64,000 nt of DNA from Cladopsammia gracilis (Eukaryota; Cnidaria; Anthozoa; Scleractinia; Dendrophylliidae): contig JAJGOT010000453.1 of the NCBI GenBank assembly GCA_022457155.1, positions 379,001 to 443,000 on the forward strand. The letters are read 5' to 3'. The stretch's first letter is position 1. The number at the start of each line of letters is the position of its first letter. Both the position numbers and the translations under genes were made by a program. The notes below the pieces were generated by a model that searched no databases, was not told the DNA's origin, and saw only the letters and a program-made list of their open reading frames with translations. Positions 9,504 through 20,330 of the stretch are shown piece after piece.

Positions 9504-12500
9504 TTAGTCAAACTTTCTGAACTTTAACCAGGCACCGCAGTCTTTCCATTTGTGACCCAACGAGATATTCCCAGACTTGTTACTTTTAATAACCGTGTTG
9601 TTGTTGTTGTTGTGGTTATTCAGAACGTGGTAACGCTCAATAACATCCTTGCCACGGCCGACACTGTAATTCAGAGCAATTCGCTTAAGTTGGAAAAGGT
9701 ATTTGCTCTCATATGTTGGATTTGGTAATTGCTGCAAAATGTAATATAGAAAAGAGTTAATCTAATAGCATATTTCCGAGTTGCTCTTAGCCTCCTTTTT
9801 TTCAAAACGAGGCCAATTACAAAACCATTCATATGTATGGAAATAAGTTTTATTTGCATGTAACACAAAACTCGTATCCATATAAATGGTTTTGCTCTTG
9901 GCCTCGGTTTGAAAAGGAGGAAATGGACTATTAATTTCGTAAAACCGAGTAAGTCTCGACTTGGAAACACACACATATCAATGTTAGCTTAGCTTACTTC
10001 CAAATCGCCCTACCAAATGGAGGAGAGGGGGTTGAATAGAGAAGGAGGGGATCTTAGCTCTTGACGGAATTTTTCCAGTGATGAAGCGGACAAAATGATA
10101 CAATTCAATATACAGAATGCTTACAGATACCTTAACAACTAATGTTCCTCCCTCCACAGCAAGATAGTGGTCCGTCATCCCAGCGAGGCTAAGCGTAAAC
10201 GTTCCCTTAAATGATTTGTTTTTAGTCTGAACAAAATCTGAAGACAAAAAAAAATAATTATCAGGAGGGGGAGGGTTGGAAAACCAGAGGGGGGGGGGGG
10301 GGCATAAAGTAAAATCAAAGCAATGATGGGCGGGGGGTCTCAAAGAAAAATAAGTCTCTCAAGAGGAGGGGGCTTAACGGTTTATTTCAAGATTGGTAGT
10401 TCCCACTGAAAGGCTTGATGATCTGCTCTGTAGCTGTACTGCAATTTGAATCTGTTGCAATACGATTATCTGTTCTTCTCTATCTCCATAATATAGAGAC
10501 GAATATTGTGATAAAGCGTTTCTGGCTTTTTAAATTTGAATTGTTAACAAAATTTGAACAGTAGAATATAGTTATAAACCAGCACAAATATGTTGTCCTG
10601 GTGAAAATATTTTGCTCCAGTTCAAATATTTTGTACTGGATAACCAGTGTAGACAAAATTGCACCAAAACAACATAGATAATCATATTGCAACAGATTGA
10701 AGATGGACCTCACCCAGCGTGGTCTTAAGATCAGTAGAGGTAAAGTGGCACTGGTTGCACAAGTTCTCCAGTACGCTCGTGGTGATCATTCTTGCACCCC
10801 ACGAGAAACCCAAGAGAACGTTAACCCTATTCAGACTGGGGGGGGGGGGGGGGGGGGGCTTTTCGACCCCCCCCCCCCCCCTCCAGTAAAATTGTGATAA
10901 CTCTTACACCGAAATAGCTATGAGGCTGAAATTTTCTGACTTTTCCTAGAATTTATCTAGGGACATTTTGGTATCCATAATATGTCAGTGTGATTAACCA
11001 TGTTGCCATGGCAACCGGTTTTTGACACATAGGTTTTCAAAATATTAAAATATGGTGAATTTTTTATTTTAAGATCTTGTTTTTTGACTTATAGTGCATT
11101 TTCTTGTTAGAATAGTTTTTTCTTGGGACTAGTTCTTGAAAGACATCAAAAAATTTTAACATCAAATATTTTGGGGGGAGGGGTAGGCAAATTTTTGCTC
11201 TCTTTTACTTATAGAGAAAAACTTTGTACTATTCATTAAATAACGCTTCTAAGTTCATTGTTTGGATAATAGACATTAGTTTGATACGTGTTTTATACAT
11301 TCTGATCCTTTTCTCTTTTAGATATGTTTTAAATTTTAATTTAAACGAAAAAAAAAGGAAATCCAAGATGGCGGATCCAAGATGGCGGATCCAAGATGGC
11401 GGACAATAATTTAAAAATTATAGTTTTATCGCCTTTGTTTGCAATTTCTCGCTTTACAAGTGTGTCCTTGTTTGTATTTATTATGTTTTAATATGAAAGA
11501 GATGATTTTACAGTTATATTTGATATTTAAGTATCTGGATGGAAAAATATCAAAGAAACGTCGGAAAAACAAAAATGACGTCATTGTGACGTCATAATTG
11601 GATGTCGCAGATCAAAATTGGGTGCCCAGTCTGAATAGGGTTAACGGGGAAAGGAGTTCCAGTGCAAGCAACTCGGATTCACAATCAAGTGATTCAGAAG
11701 TGGAATCGGATGGCTTTGTTGAACACTGCCTCGAGGTCATGTCTGTTCCAGATACGGATTTCCAACAAGTAAACATGTAGAATTGCTCTATATCCACGTC
11801 TGGAACAAACATTAACTCGTAGCAATAACAGGTGGGCTTATATTAAGAAGATGCTCGATATTAGTATACAAAAGGTGTGTGAGGAGCGGAGGTTATACAA
11901 AATTTCTGACTGATCAGAGGGGGTTGGGGCAATAACTAAATTCACTCCTCTATAAGGGGGGTATTACCGAATATTTTCCTACTTAAAGCCCATTTTCCAT
12001 TTTTTTTGAGACTGTTGATGAAATATCAGTGGTGTGAACATTCAAATGAAACCTCTTCAGCAGTACTTTTACATGGTACCACTTGTTTTTCAATATTTTA
12101 CAAAATGAAATTTGGGTTTTTATATGATTTTTTTACCTTTAGCACCCCTGGGAGTTTTAAAGCGTTAAAGTAATATATAACTCATGAAAACATGATATAT
12201 CAGCGGGGACAATTTCCCTTGAAGACTTCGGCCGCAAATTATTAAGAGGCAAGTGGAACAATTTAAAAATAGCCAAAATAACAATTATACTTCTTTGCCA
12301 GCTTTTGTTTTTGAGTAAAAAAAGGTTGTAAAATTTGACAACCAAACATCACAAAATATTTAAGCACCGCCTTCCAATTCAGTTACTGTCTCTTCACTGT
12401 CTGTTCGGGTCGTTTTAATTTTGTGTAACAATTAGGAAATTGCTGGAACTAATGGCCCATATTTCCGACGTTTCTTTTTTTACTCATTCAGAACCGTTAC

Positions 12501-12775
12501 TTACTAAATGGAAATACTAGTCAAGTTATTTTTAAACGCGAACATAATTATGTTTAATCTGCAAGAATTCTTGGTCACTTACGTATGCCACAGTCGCCTT
12601 CATTTCCTGTAAATGACAGTTTGGGCACTTGCATGCCATCCTTCCATTCAACTTTCAGATATTTTCCTGCCTTAAACGATTTGATGGTGTATGCATCATT
12701 CTCTATTGATGTGTTACACCGCAGAGGGGTTCCGCCAGCTCCAGACAAAATGAACTGTATATTAAACAGTCCAAC
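9504..12775 (-). CDS. Partial spliced gene, predicted secreted beta-trefoil-like protein (paralogue A)
   Basis: Exons on the minus strand: 12583-12775 (the acceptor may instead be at 12754), 10131-10237 and 9504-9731. All introns are GT-AG, with phases 1 and 0. The joined product, without its first exon, is about 170 residues. Three similar segments (KYLKVEW..KLSF, HYLAVEGG..YLFQL, TVIKSNKSG..WLKF) suggest the threefold repeat of a beta-trefoil such as IL-1 or FGF; this is inferred from pattern, not from a search. Exon order, phases and the 107-nt middle exon match the complete paralogue at 34100-40469. An Asn run (NHNNNNN) sits in the last exon. Exon 1 with the signal peptide was not found upstream; a LINE occupies that side. 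Confidence 0.65.
9779..9921. repeat. Imperfect inverted repeat (foldback) inside intron
   Basis: Arms around 9779-9840 and 9876-9921 share GCCTCC, CAAAACGAGGCCAA and ACAAAACCATTCATAT-type stretches as reverse complements. It lies just upstream of the last exon of paralogue A, inside its intron. Confidence 0.6.
10703..11780 (+). pseudogene. Reading frame split by a TTAA MITE
   Basis: An acceptor-like TTGCAACAG ends at 10695. An ATG at 10703 opens a frame (MDLTQRGLKISRGKVALVAQ...) that runs into TTAA at 10821-10824, where an 816-bp MITE begins. After the second TTAA (11641-11644) the same frame resumes (GERSSSASNSDSQSSDSEVE...) to TAG at 11778-11780. Removing the MITE and one TTAA leaves a continuous frame of about 86 codons, which argues that it was coding before the insertion. 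The second half is a Ser/Asp/Glu-rich acidic stretch. The family is not recognised. It lies inside an intron of the minus-strand gene 9504-12775. Confidence 0.55.
10825..11640. mobile_element. piggyBac-type MITE, copy 1 (TTAA target)
   Basis: Perfect 16-bp terminal inverted repeats CCCTATTCAGACTGGG are flanked on both sides by TTAA, the target duplication used by the piggyBac superfamily. It carries long G and C tracts near the left end, three tandem copies of a GGATCCAAGATGGC unit, and two TGACGTCA palindromes near the right end. It has no transposase. A shorter relative with the same layout is at 19361-19982. Confidence 0.85.
11781..12582. other. Intron of paralogue A; no separate gene seen
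   Basis: AT-rich. A piece near 12180-12215 resembles 20630-20665 (CATGAAAACACGATATATCAG), a further link between this gene and the duplicated blocks. Confidence 0.4.
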
Positions 12776-13080
12776 CTGTAAATAACACAAAATACATTTC
12801 ACTACTCTACGGTCAAACCCCGTTAATACGGAATACGAAGGGATCATGCAAACTGTCCGTATTAAGCGGGTTCACATGAATGACATAATCGTAGCCTTAT
12901 TTTGTCGCTAAGTGTGATATTGTGTGCTATGATGGAAGGGAACGGTCTTATTTGTAGAGGGGGGAGCTGGGAGCTAGGTGTTCGCATAGAAAACAAATTC
13001 CGCGGGTTGCAACGGGCGCTGTTTGGGTCATGTGAAATTATTGTGAGATCGTTCGTAGGTAGAATGTTTCAAATCAAAAA

Positions 13081-13566
13081 ATGTTTCAAATGTCAAATCA
13101 CTGTCATAGTCAACATACGTCTTGTTTTTATGAAAACTTGGAGGACGTCACTCTGCTGTCGATTATTTCCGATGCAAGGTTTGCAATCCGACTTCGCTCG
13201 CTGTCCTGCACACGTAGAAGAACGTTTACTACACTACGTGTCCCTTACAACGTCACTGGTACTAGCTCTTTTCAACTACATTTAAAGTCCGGAGATATCC
13301 ATCCTAATCCAGGACCACTTAGAAAAAGATCAAGTACCCCGAATCATCTATGCGGAGAATGTCAACACATGGTCAGAAATAAGCAAGACGCCATATTGTG
13401 CGCGGAATGTAAAACATGGTTCCATGCTAAATGCATTAATATGGGAAAACATATTTTCCAATATTATCTAGAGAACTACAGTTTTGATTGGATATGTCTT
13501 CTCTGTTGTCTACCGAAATGCGGAAACTCTTTTTTTTTAACAAAGTGGCGAGGAATCAACACTTGA
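13081..13566 (+). pseudogene. LINE leader region: 2A-like motif and PHD-type zinc finger
   Basis: About 161 codons. Residues 71-79 read GDIHPNPGP (13291-13317), close to the 2A ribosome-skipping consensus DxExNPGP but with His for Glu. A Cys/His cluster follows (CGEC, CAEC, WFHAKC, WICLLCC), in the C4-H-C3 order of a PHD finger. 2A-like motifs are known at the start of APE-type LINEs of marine invertebrates. The frame is lost at the junction with the endonuclease. Confidence 0.7.
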
Positions 13567-13567
13567 G

Positions 13568-14300
13568 TTGTCCTATGCTAATATGGACAGTGAACAAGAA
13601 AATGCTAATGTGGATTCAGTATCTGATTCACTACAACGAACAAAGGGGGCTCGTGAAATTCTTCTCATTCATATAAATGTAAACAGTCTTCAAAACAAAG
13701 TTGAAGAGGTTGGATCTTTAATTAAAGAATCTAAAGCTCAAGTCGTCTTCCTCACTGAGACTAAAATTGACCGCGCGCATATATCCGGATTCGCAGTTTG
13801 CATATAGTGGCTATAATATATACAGGAATGACCGTAAAAAAGGAGGAGGCGGTGTAATGGCGTATATTTCGGACAAATTACCTTCCAAACGGCTAGGATT
13901 GCCAAGAAAATTTACTACGATTGAGCCTCTGGTAATTCAGTCTAAATTTGGACGGCACGATGCAGTAATTGTGGGCATCTATAGACCACCCAAGCCGATT
14001 GGAAACAATTACTTTGTTACTCTTGAAAAAGACCTCCACGATCTGACATCATGGGCTTCAATGTAGAAATCATTTTTGGTGATAAAAGGCGATCTGAATC
14101 TCGATAGACTTCGACCACTCTCGAGGGAAGGGAAAATCTTATGTGATCTGGAAGATACACACGGACTGACTTGTGTCATAACTAAGGCAACAAGAATTAC
14201 TAATAACAGCCAAACTTTGATTGATGTTATTTTAACCAATAAACCTGAGCTGTTTAAGGATTGTGGCGTTTGTGAAGTCGGAATAAGTGATCATGCGCTG
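13568..14300 (+). pseudogene. LINE AP endonuclease remains
   Basis: Motifs in order: ILLIHINVNSLQNK, VVFLTETKID, GGGVMAYISD, VIVGIYRPP, VIKGDLNLDR and ISDHALVY. These are the N, E, YRPP, GDxN and SDH landmarks of the exonuclease-endonuclease-phosphatase fold that nicks the target. A frameshift near 13790 and a stop at 14064-14066 break it. Confidence 0.8.
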
Positions 14301-15010
14301 GTATATGAACTTCTTAAAGAACGAAATGGCTTTTACGAAAGCAAAGTGTTGACTGTAAGAAGCTACAAACAAATGAATGGAAAGGAATTGCAAATGGACT
14401 TAGATACGGCCCCTTGGCATGTAAGCGGTATATTCGATTCAATCGACGATCAACAATTCTATTGGCATACTCTCCTGACCAGCATTATTAATGATCATGT
14501 TCCGCTGAAAAAGATGAGAGTTCGTGCTATGGATGTACCGTACATGACGCTCGAATGGAAAAAGGCAATTAGAAAAAAGAGGAGGTACGCGAAACGATAT
14601 GCAAGAAACCCTACTGAGGAGAATCGGGAACTGATGAAAATGTGGAGGAACACGGCTACAAGACTTCGGCGGAGAGCAATTAAAGAGTATTGGAGTAAAA
14701 AAGCTGATGATTTAAAAACACATCCTAACAATTTCAACAGTGTTTTTAAACCTTTTATTCACTCAAAGTCAAAAAAGTGTGGAAACGCTTTACTTAACCT
14801 AGAGATACATGTAGATGGTGTCATTGAACGGGATCAACGTAAGATCACTGAGCACTTTGCCAAATATTTCTCTTCAGTGGCTAATGACATTGGCGACACT
14901 CGTTTATTAAGTATGACTGAGGACCAGCTGTACAATCATGAGAGTGTGCATACGATAATGCAAAGCTATAATCGTCGACCTCCTGGTGACTCACCACAAT
15001 TGTCTATAAC

Positions 15011-16148
15011 TTGGACACTACCAAGAGCACAGGTCACGACCTAATACCACCTAAGATCCTGAAGATAGCGAGTAGGGAGCTGTCTTATCCGCTGACTGGC
15101 TTATACAACCATTGCATTGCATCTGGTGATTGGCCCTTGCAATGGAAAAAAGGTGACTGGGTACCAGTGTTTAAGAAAGACAACAAACAGGACATTAAAA
15201 GCTATAGACCGATTACAGTACAAACAGTGATAGGGAAGGTCTTTGAGCAGTAAAATATGTTATTGAGCAAACAGTTGACATCATTTATAGACCCAATGTT
15301 AAGCAACAATCTGGCCGCATATCGAAAAAATCAGAGCTGTGAAACCTCCCTTATTGGATTAGTAGAAAGATGGAAACAGGCTGTTGATAACAGGAACGTT
15401 GTTTGAGTCTTGTCCACCGATATGTCAAAGGCATTTGCCCCTCCTGCACCCTCCTCTACTGATCAATAAGCTGAGAGCATATGGTTTTTCTAATGAATCA
15501 CTAACACTGATGCGATCATATTTTACAAGTGGGAAAAACAGAGTCAGGATCAGTCAAGAAATAACAAGTGATTGGTACGCATCCACGAGAGGTTGTCCCC
15601 AGGGATCGGCATTCGGGCCTCTTCTTTGGAATGTTTTCCAAAATGATCTGCACTTCTCTACTGACAAAAATAAGGTTATTTATGTATATGCTGATGACCA
15701 TCAACTGTTTTCAGTAGCGAAAACAACTAACGAGGCGGAAAGCATTTTAACTGAAGAAGGGAATAATATCTCTGAGTGGTACAATAACAACCTCTTACAA
15801 GGAAACTTTTCAAAATATCAGGTGATGAGTCTGGGCCCGAGGAATTGTCATAAGGATTTACACATCGTCATTAATGACACTGCAATTAATCAGAAATCAG
15901 AGATAACGCTCTTAGGGGTTACCTTAGACGATCAACTATCATTTTCGAGTCATGTAAGCAATGTTTGCAGAAAAGCCTCCAGTCAAACTGGTGTTCTTTT
16001 GAGATTACGTAAGCTTATTCCGACATCTGCTAAACTACATATTGTCAGATTTGCTATATTACCTTATCTTACATACTGTCACACTGTCTGGCATTTTTGT
16101 CGTTCTTCTGATGCCAGAAAATTAGAACGAATTCAAGAACGAGCATAA
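15011..16148 (+). pseudogene. LINE reverse transcriptase remains
   Basis: Palm and finger motifs are present: STGHDLIPPKILK, WVPVFKKDNK, SYRPITVQTV, motif A STDMSKAF (around 15415-15440, in a shifted frame), GCPQGSAFGPLLW and YADDHQLF (near 15685). A stop at 15251-15253, a frameshift near 15430 and a stop at 16146-16148 disrupt it. The downstream frame 16191-16538 (QRAKLPTLRTRRLQ..., YGKQSLTYFGP) is the usual C-terminal tail of CR1/Rex-like ORF2. Confidence 0.85.
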
Positions 16149-16190
16149 AGAGCTGTTTATTGTGACAATAAATCGACGTATGAGGAACTC

Positions 16191-16538
16191 TTGCAAAGAG
16201 CGAAACTACCAACACTTCGCACGCGACGACTGCAAGCCATTGCTATCATAATGTATAAAGTCAAAAATGGTCCAGCGCCTCCTAAAATTGCGAATTTATT
16301 TGTCGTTACTAATTCTCAGTACTTTCTTAGAAATTCTGATTTTTCTATACCTAGATATCAGACTGTTGCTTACGGCAAACAAAGCCTGACTTATTTTGGC
16401 CCTGTTATCTGGTCCAAACTCGACAAATCTGTTAGATCATCTGAATCATTAGATACTTTTAAAAAGCGCATTAAATTGGTTGACTTCACAAACCTGCTAG
16501 ATAATACTTGTAAAGACTGTTTTTTATGCAATAACTGA
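16191..16538 (+). pseudogene. LINE ORF2 C-terminal tail
   Basis: About 115 codons with the tail landmarks RTRRLQAIAIIMYK and ALTYFGP-type YGKQSLTYFGPVIWSKL, then a Cys-rich end. It is separated from the reverse transcriptase by an in-frame stop. Confidence 0.75.
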
Positions 16539-16929
16539 CAATCGATCTTTTATGATACTTTTTCTATATTTATATATGTACATACATTTTATATTTTATT
16601 AATTATTAGATTATTATTGTAGTTACAGTGTAGTTAGGTGTCCCCAATTAGTGTACATTGCATGCTAGGGATTACTGCTAGGGATTATGTTATACGCGAC
16701 CGATATCCGGGAATATTTGTTTGCTTGATGAGATAGTTGTTAACGTGTTGAAGTGCTCAAAAGATTAATTTGTTTACAGTGGTCAAGTATTGTTTAAAAC
16801 ATATACACACCGATCTATAACTGAAACCAATGACAAACGACGCAATAAGTTAAAAACAATAGAAAAAGTGTCTAATGGCACCGGTATATAATTTTAATTG
16901 TTACATCGCTGGAGTTTTTGTCAATACAA

Positions 16930-17330
16930 CGTGCGCGTTGATTGGTTGATTCATCGTCGCATGACATCTAACAAACAAACTGTTTCCCGCCAATTGTGCT
17001 GAGCGGGCAACATTTGCGAAAGCGGGCAACATTTTCACTGTTGCCCGCTCACGCACGTGATCATACCGTGACAAAAGGTGGCATGATTATGATGCGATTG
17101 ATGTTTAAGGCTGGTCATACCATGACAAAAGGTGGTATGATTATGATGGATCGAGTGCTCGGCGCGTTTCTTCAAATTGTCTTGTGTTGTGTGTGTGTTT
17201 GTTTTTTTCTTTTTTTGGTGTGTGTTGCTATATAACAAATCACTTCGAATCTCGATGTTTCCCTCGACTTCGTTTCGGGAAACAAAATTCACTGTTTCCC
17301 TCGGGACCAGTCTTTAAGTGTTTAAAGTTA
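16930..17330. repeat. Dispersed repeat A, copy 1
   Basis: About 350-400 bp containing repeated GCGGGCAACA units, GTGACAAAAGGTGG, and a closing GTTTCCC/GGGAAAC hairpin. Inverted copies lie at 22125-22460 and 39262-39580. The three share the order of all landmarks. This copy has an extra duplication of the ATGACAAAAGGTGG piece. No protein is encoded. Confidence 0.8.
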
Positions 17331-17504
17331 CTCGGCCACCAACGTTTTATTTGGAAAGACAGCAACTGACCAGCAGTCAAAATCGGTTGGACGAAAGAGT
17401 TTTAAAATAATTTTCCATTAAAATGGTTTGAGTTGATGCGAGTTGTTTGGTTCGTTCCTTATGCCAGTAAAATAAAATAAAAACAAATTATCGGCGTAAC
17501 TTAC

Positions 17505-17690
17505 CACTAGGTTAAATACATCTATCTTTCTCATCTTAGCTTTGTCAATCGGGGGCTGTTTTAACAACCAAAATGTTTTGTAGCGCAGGTATTCAATAAC
17601 GTCAAATATCGTATCTTTGTGAAGAGTCTGTTTAAAGTGCAGTCTTAAAGCTAAATGCTTAAGGTTTATCAAAAAGGGACGTTCCCTTTT
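17505..17690 (-). CDS. Candidate internal exon, 62 codons, unknown gene
   Basis: The minus strand shows CTATTATCAG as acceptor, 186 nt fully open, then the strong donor GTAAGT at 17504-17499; start and end phases are both 0. The protein piece (KRERPFLINLKHLALRLHF ... YLRYKTFWLLKQPPIDKAKM) is mixed helical in character and has no motif I recognise. No neighbouring exon was identified. The acceptor lies exactly at the edge of the 331-bp tandem duplication upstream, so the exon may be an orphan. Confidence 0.4.
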
Positions 17691-18349
17691 CTGATAATAG
17701 TAGAGGTCCAGTAATTTTCAAACTGCGTATCCGGCTATTCGCTAAAACGAAACCTTTGTTCTTAAGGAAAGTTGATGACGATAAAAACACAGTTTCTGAG
17801 GACAACAAAAAATTGTCTCCAAGGTTTTTTTTTTTGTTGTTCTAAAATTGTAGATAGATGTAAGAGAATTGCAGATCGATATTTATATTTAGAATTTTTT
17901 GTGAAAAGATCGATTTATTCACAACACGGCTTCTGGCCAATTAACGTGAGGGTTTCGCGTGGGCGATTCGATTCACTTGGAGTCTATTATCGACTCAGTG
18001 AGTAAGTTCCAGATTCCAATTCTGATAATAATAGAGGTCCAGTAATTTTCAAGCTTGGCGTATCCGGCTACGCTAAAACGAAACTTTTCTATTCAAGGAA
18101 AGTTGATGACGATAAAAACACAATTTCTGAGGACAACAAAAAATTGTCTCCAAGGTGTTTTTTTTGTGCTATAGAATTGTGGATAGATGTAAGAGAATTG
18201 CAGATCGATATTTATATTTAGAATGTTTTTGTGAAAAGATCGATTTATTACAACACGGCTTTTGGCCAATTAACGTGAGGGTTTCGCGTGGGCGATTCAA
18301 TTGACTTGGAGTCTATTATCGACTCAGTGAGTAAGTTCCAGATTCCAAT
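17690..18349. repeat. Tandem duplication, 331-bp unit, two copies
   Basis: 17690-18020 and 18021-18349 are head-to-tail copies that differ at a few sites and in T-run length. Each begins TCTGATAATA and ends CAGATTCCAAT. The reading frames inside are short and not conserved as protein. Confidence 0.9.
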
Positions 18350-18690
18350 GGGGAAAATTAACAGACTTAAACGTTTGCGACCGGCGTCGATACGGATATC
18401 AAAATTGCAAGAGTGCACCACTCCTTCTGCTTTTAATGGAAAGTATATATTCATAGTATTTTATTTATTGATGTAATTTATAATTGTTTTGAACTTATGG
18501 TCTTTATATGTTTATATTTTTAACTACTTGTCCATTTGTCTATTTTATAAGCATTTTTTTTAATTGGTAAAATGTTTACATGTTCTATTTATGTATTTTA
18601 TGCTATAGTGTCCCCGTTTAGCTTTATAGCTAAGTACTTCTGACCCTCTCTTATACACGGATGTCAAAAAAAAAAAAAAAAAAACAATAA
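18350..18690 (+). repeat. A-tailed 3-prime end of a retroelement or processed transcript
   Basis: An AT-rich 3-prime-UTR-like stretch contains GTGTCCCC..TTAG, resembling the end of the CR1/L2-like LINE at 16640, and closes in an A19 run at about 18666-18684. The short frame before it (KINRLKRLRPASIR) may be a LINE remnant, but this is weak. Confidence 0.35.
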
Positions 18691-19239
18691 ATCACTTAGT
18701 GCATTATGTAATTAATCTAAGAAACAGTTATGTCCAGGATTGCAGATAATTAGATGCATGAAAAATTTAATAAGCATCACAAAGTGTCCTCTTGCTCTTC
18801 TACTCAACTTCAACATTACTTGTTTTCAAAAATTCAGACAACAAACGTCACGAAGTGTCCCCTAAATTCTGCTCTTTAAGGAAAGATAAACAGGTGCGTT
18901 TACCTTAACCTAAAAGCAACACTAACGATAATGCTTAAAAAAAATGAGACACTTGGTGTTGGATATCAAAATTTGTCATGCATCAAATTATCTGCAATCC
19001 TAGACTAAGAAACATGAAATTAAAAAACGCTTTCGTCGAAATGTGACAAGTCGTCGTTAAACGACTCGAAACTCCGTCAATTATTTTGCAGAAATTACTG
19101 GATTAAAGTTGACTTTAAAAATATCATGTTTTATAACAACGTTGTTGTAACAATTCGCGATTTATTTCATGCAAGAAAGCAACGATGTAAAAACCGTATT
19201 CGTGGGGTTAATTTTATTTCAAAATTCTGGCAATTAAAG
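18691..19239. other. No gene seen
   Basis: AT-rich. Two TGCAGATAATTxGATGCATGA-like pieces at about 18740 and 18985 are inverted relative to each other and may mark the ends of a small MITE. Confidence 0.3.
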
Positions 19240-19360
19240 GAGTAATCATCTGTTTTATTCATAAGTAGAAATAATATTCAGAACATGCATCTGCAGACTC
19301 ACACCGGATGCGAAACTATAAAGTGATGTTGCACAACACTCAGTAAATCGAGTGTTTTAA

Positions 19361-19372
19361 CCCTATTCGGCC

Positions 19373-19406
<34 letters not shown>

Positions 19407-19982
19407 AAGTGCCCGCGCTAACTTTCAACATTCATAACTTCCTTAATATGTATGCAAACGCCAACAAACTTTGTGACTTTTCCTAAAATTTATCTGGCAA
19501 CAATTTCATATGACAATTTTTTGATCACGTGACTTGATGTTTCCATGGCAACAAGATTTCGACAGCCATGTTTTTTGAAAATTGCATATTTATATCTTTG
19601 AATGAAGAAAAACAATGTTTATTGGTGTAACTTTTAATTTTTTACGTCATTTAGCGTTTATTTATTGGTTTTGATTAATTTTGGGTGAATTTGGACGGTT
19701 TTTAAGAGGTTTTGAAAAAATTCAGAAATCCAAGATGGCGGATCCAAGATGGCGGCCGCATAACTAATTACCTAATAACTACGTCATATGACGTCATCGT
19801 TCCATTATGTGGACCACAAAGGAGACAGTTTTGGACGTACTATGTACCCTCTAGGTTTCATAGTCATAGCCTTAATGTTCTTGAAGTTAGGAAAGGGGGG
19901 CACAATGTCCCCCCCCACCCCCCCCCCCCCCCCCCCCCCCCCCAGGCTCAGAAACTCAAAAAAAAGCCCAGGCCGAATAGGG
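19361..19982. mobile_element. piggyBac-type MITE, copy 2 (TTAA target)
   Basis: Perfect 16-bp inverted ends CCCTATTCGGCCTGGG with TTAA on both sides (19357-19360 and 19983-19986). Subterminal G and C runs, GGATCCAAGATGGCGG and TGACGTCA recur as in the copy at 10825-11640. The uninterrupted block near base 112 gives the pre-insertion site. Confidence 0.9.
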
Positions 19983-20094
19983 TTAAAGTTTGGAAACATA
20001 AATTAAAATGCCTTCAATCAAAAACAGTGTCAATGCCATAATTACTTCCTATAAAATAAATATAAATGTTTTCTTCATTTAAAAATCATCTCAG

Positions 20095-20330
20095 TATTTG
20101 TGAATCAGAGAAAGCAGAAGTGGTATAACGAACGATCAGCCAGCATATACGACGAAAACGAAGGAGAGAAGCTAAAGCGTTCGGAGTGGTACGAAGGACA
20201 CTATCGAACTTCACTGTGTCTAACTCCAACGAGGTGTTTCATCGCACGCTTAAAGGAACTAAAGGAACATTGTATTCCCGAAATAACAAAATTTCGCTTA
20301 TCTCATTTCCATTTCTCATTCCCATGAATG
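20095..20330 (+). pseudogene. Exon-like reading frame, copy 2, frameshifted
   Basis: The acceptor TCTCAG ends at 20094. The frame FVNQRKQKWYNERSASIYDE ... LKELKEHCIPEITKFR stays open to 20327. It lacks the internal stop of copy 1 but then differs by an insertion near 20300-20315 and a longer A run, so the conserved end (EWPPEEI) is thrown out of frame. Unknown family. Confidence 0.5.

Larger units (their letters stand above)
13081..16690 (+). mobile_element. Degenerate CR1/L2-like LINE
   Basis: Ordered remains of a non-LTR retrotransposon: a 2A-like/PHD leader (13081-13566), an AP endonuclease (13568-14300), a reverse transcriptase (about 15011-16148) and a C-terminal tail (16191-16538). At least four frame changes and three stops make it dead. 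The 3-prime end shows a tandem GCTAGGGATTA motif at about 16666-16690, the kind of short 3-prime repeat used by CR1/L2 elements. The 5-prime limit is not certain and may lie nearer 12900. Confidence 0.85.

Noticed and set aside
9984..10343. 119-codon minus-strand frame
   Set aside because: It spans a real exon (10131-10237) but reads on into intron and a poly(G) tract; only the exon part is supported.
12800..12875. GTTAATACGG..CCGTATTAAG as a complete Tigger-like MITE
   Set aside because: Only a short inverted pair is seen, with no clear ends or target duplication.
12902..13285. 127-codon plus-strand frame before the LINE
   Set aside because: It overlaps the 2A/PHD frame in another phase and shows no motif.
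19712..20041. Pro- and Gly-rich frames on both strands
   Set aside because: They are C/G homopolymer translations inside the TTAA MITE.
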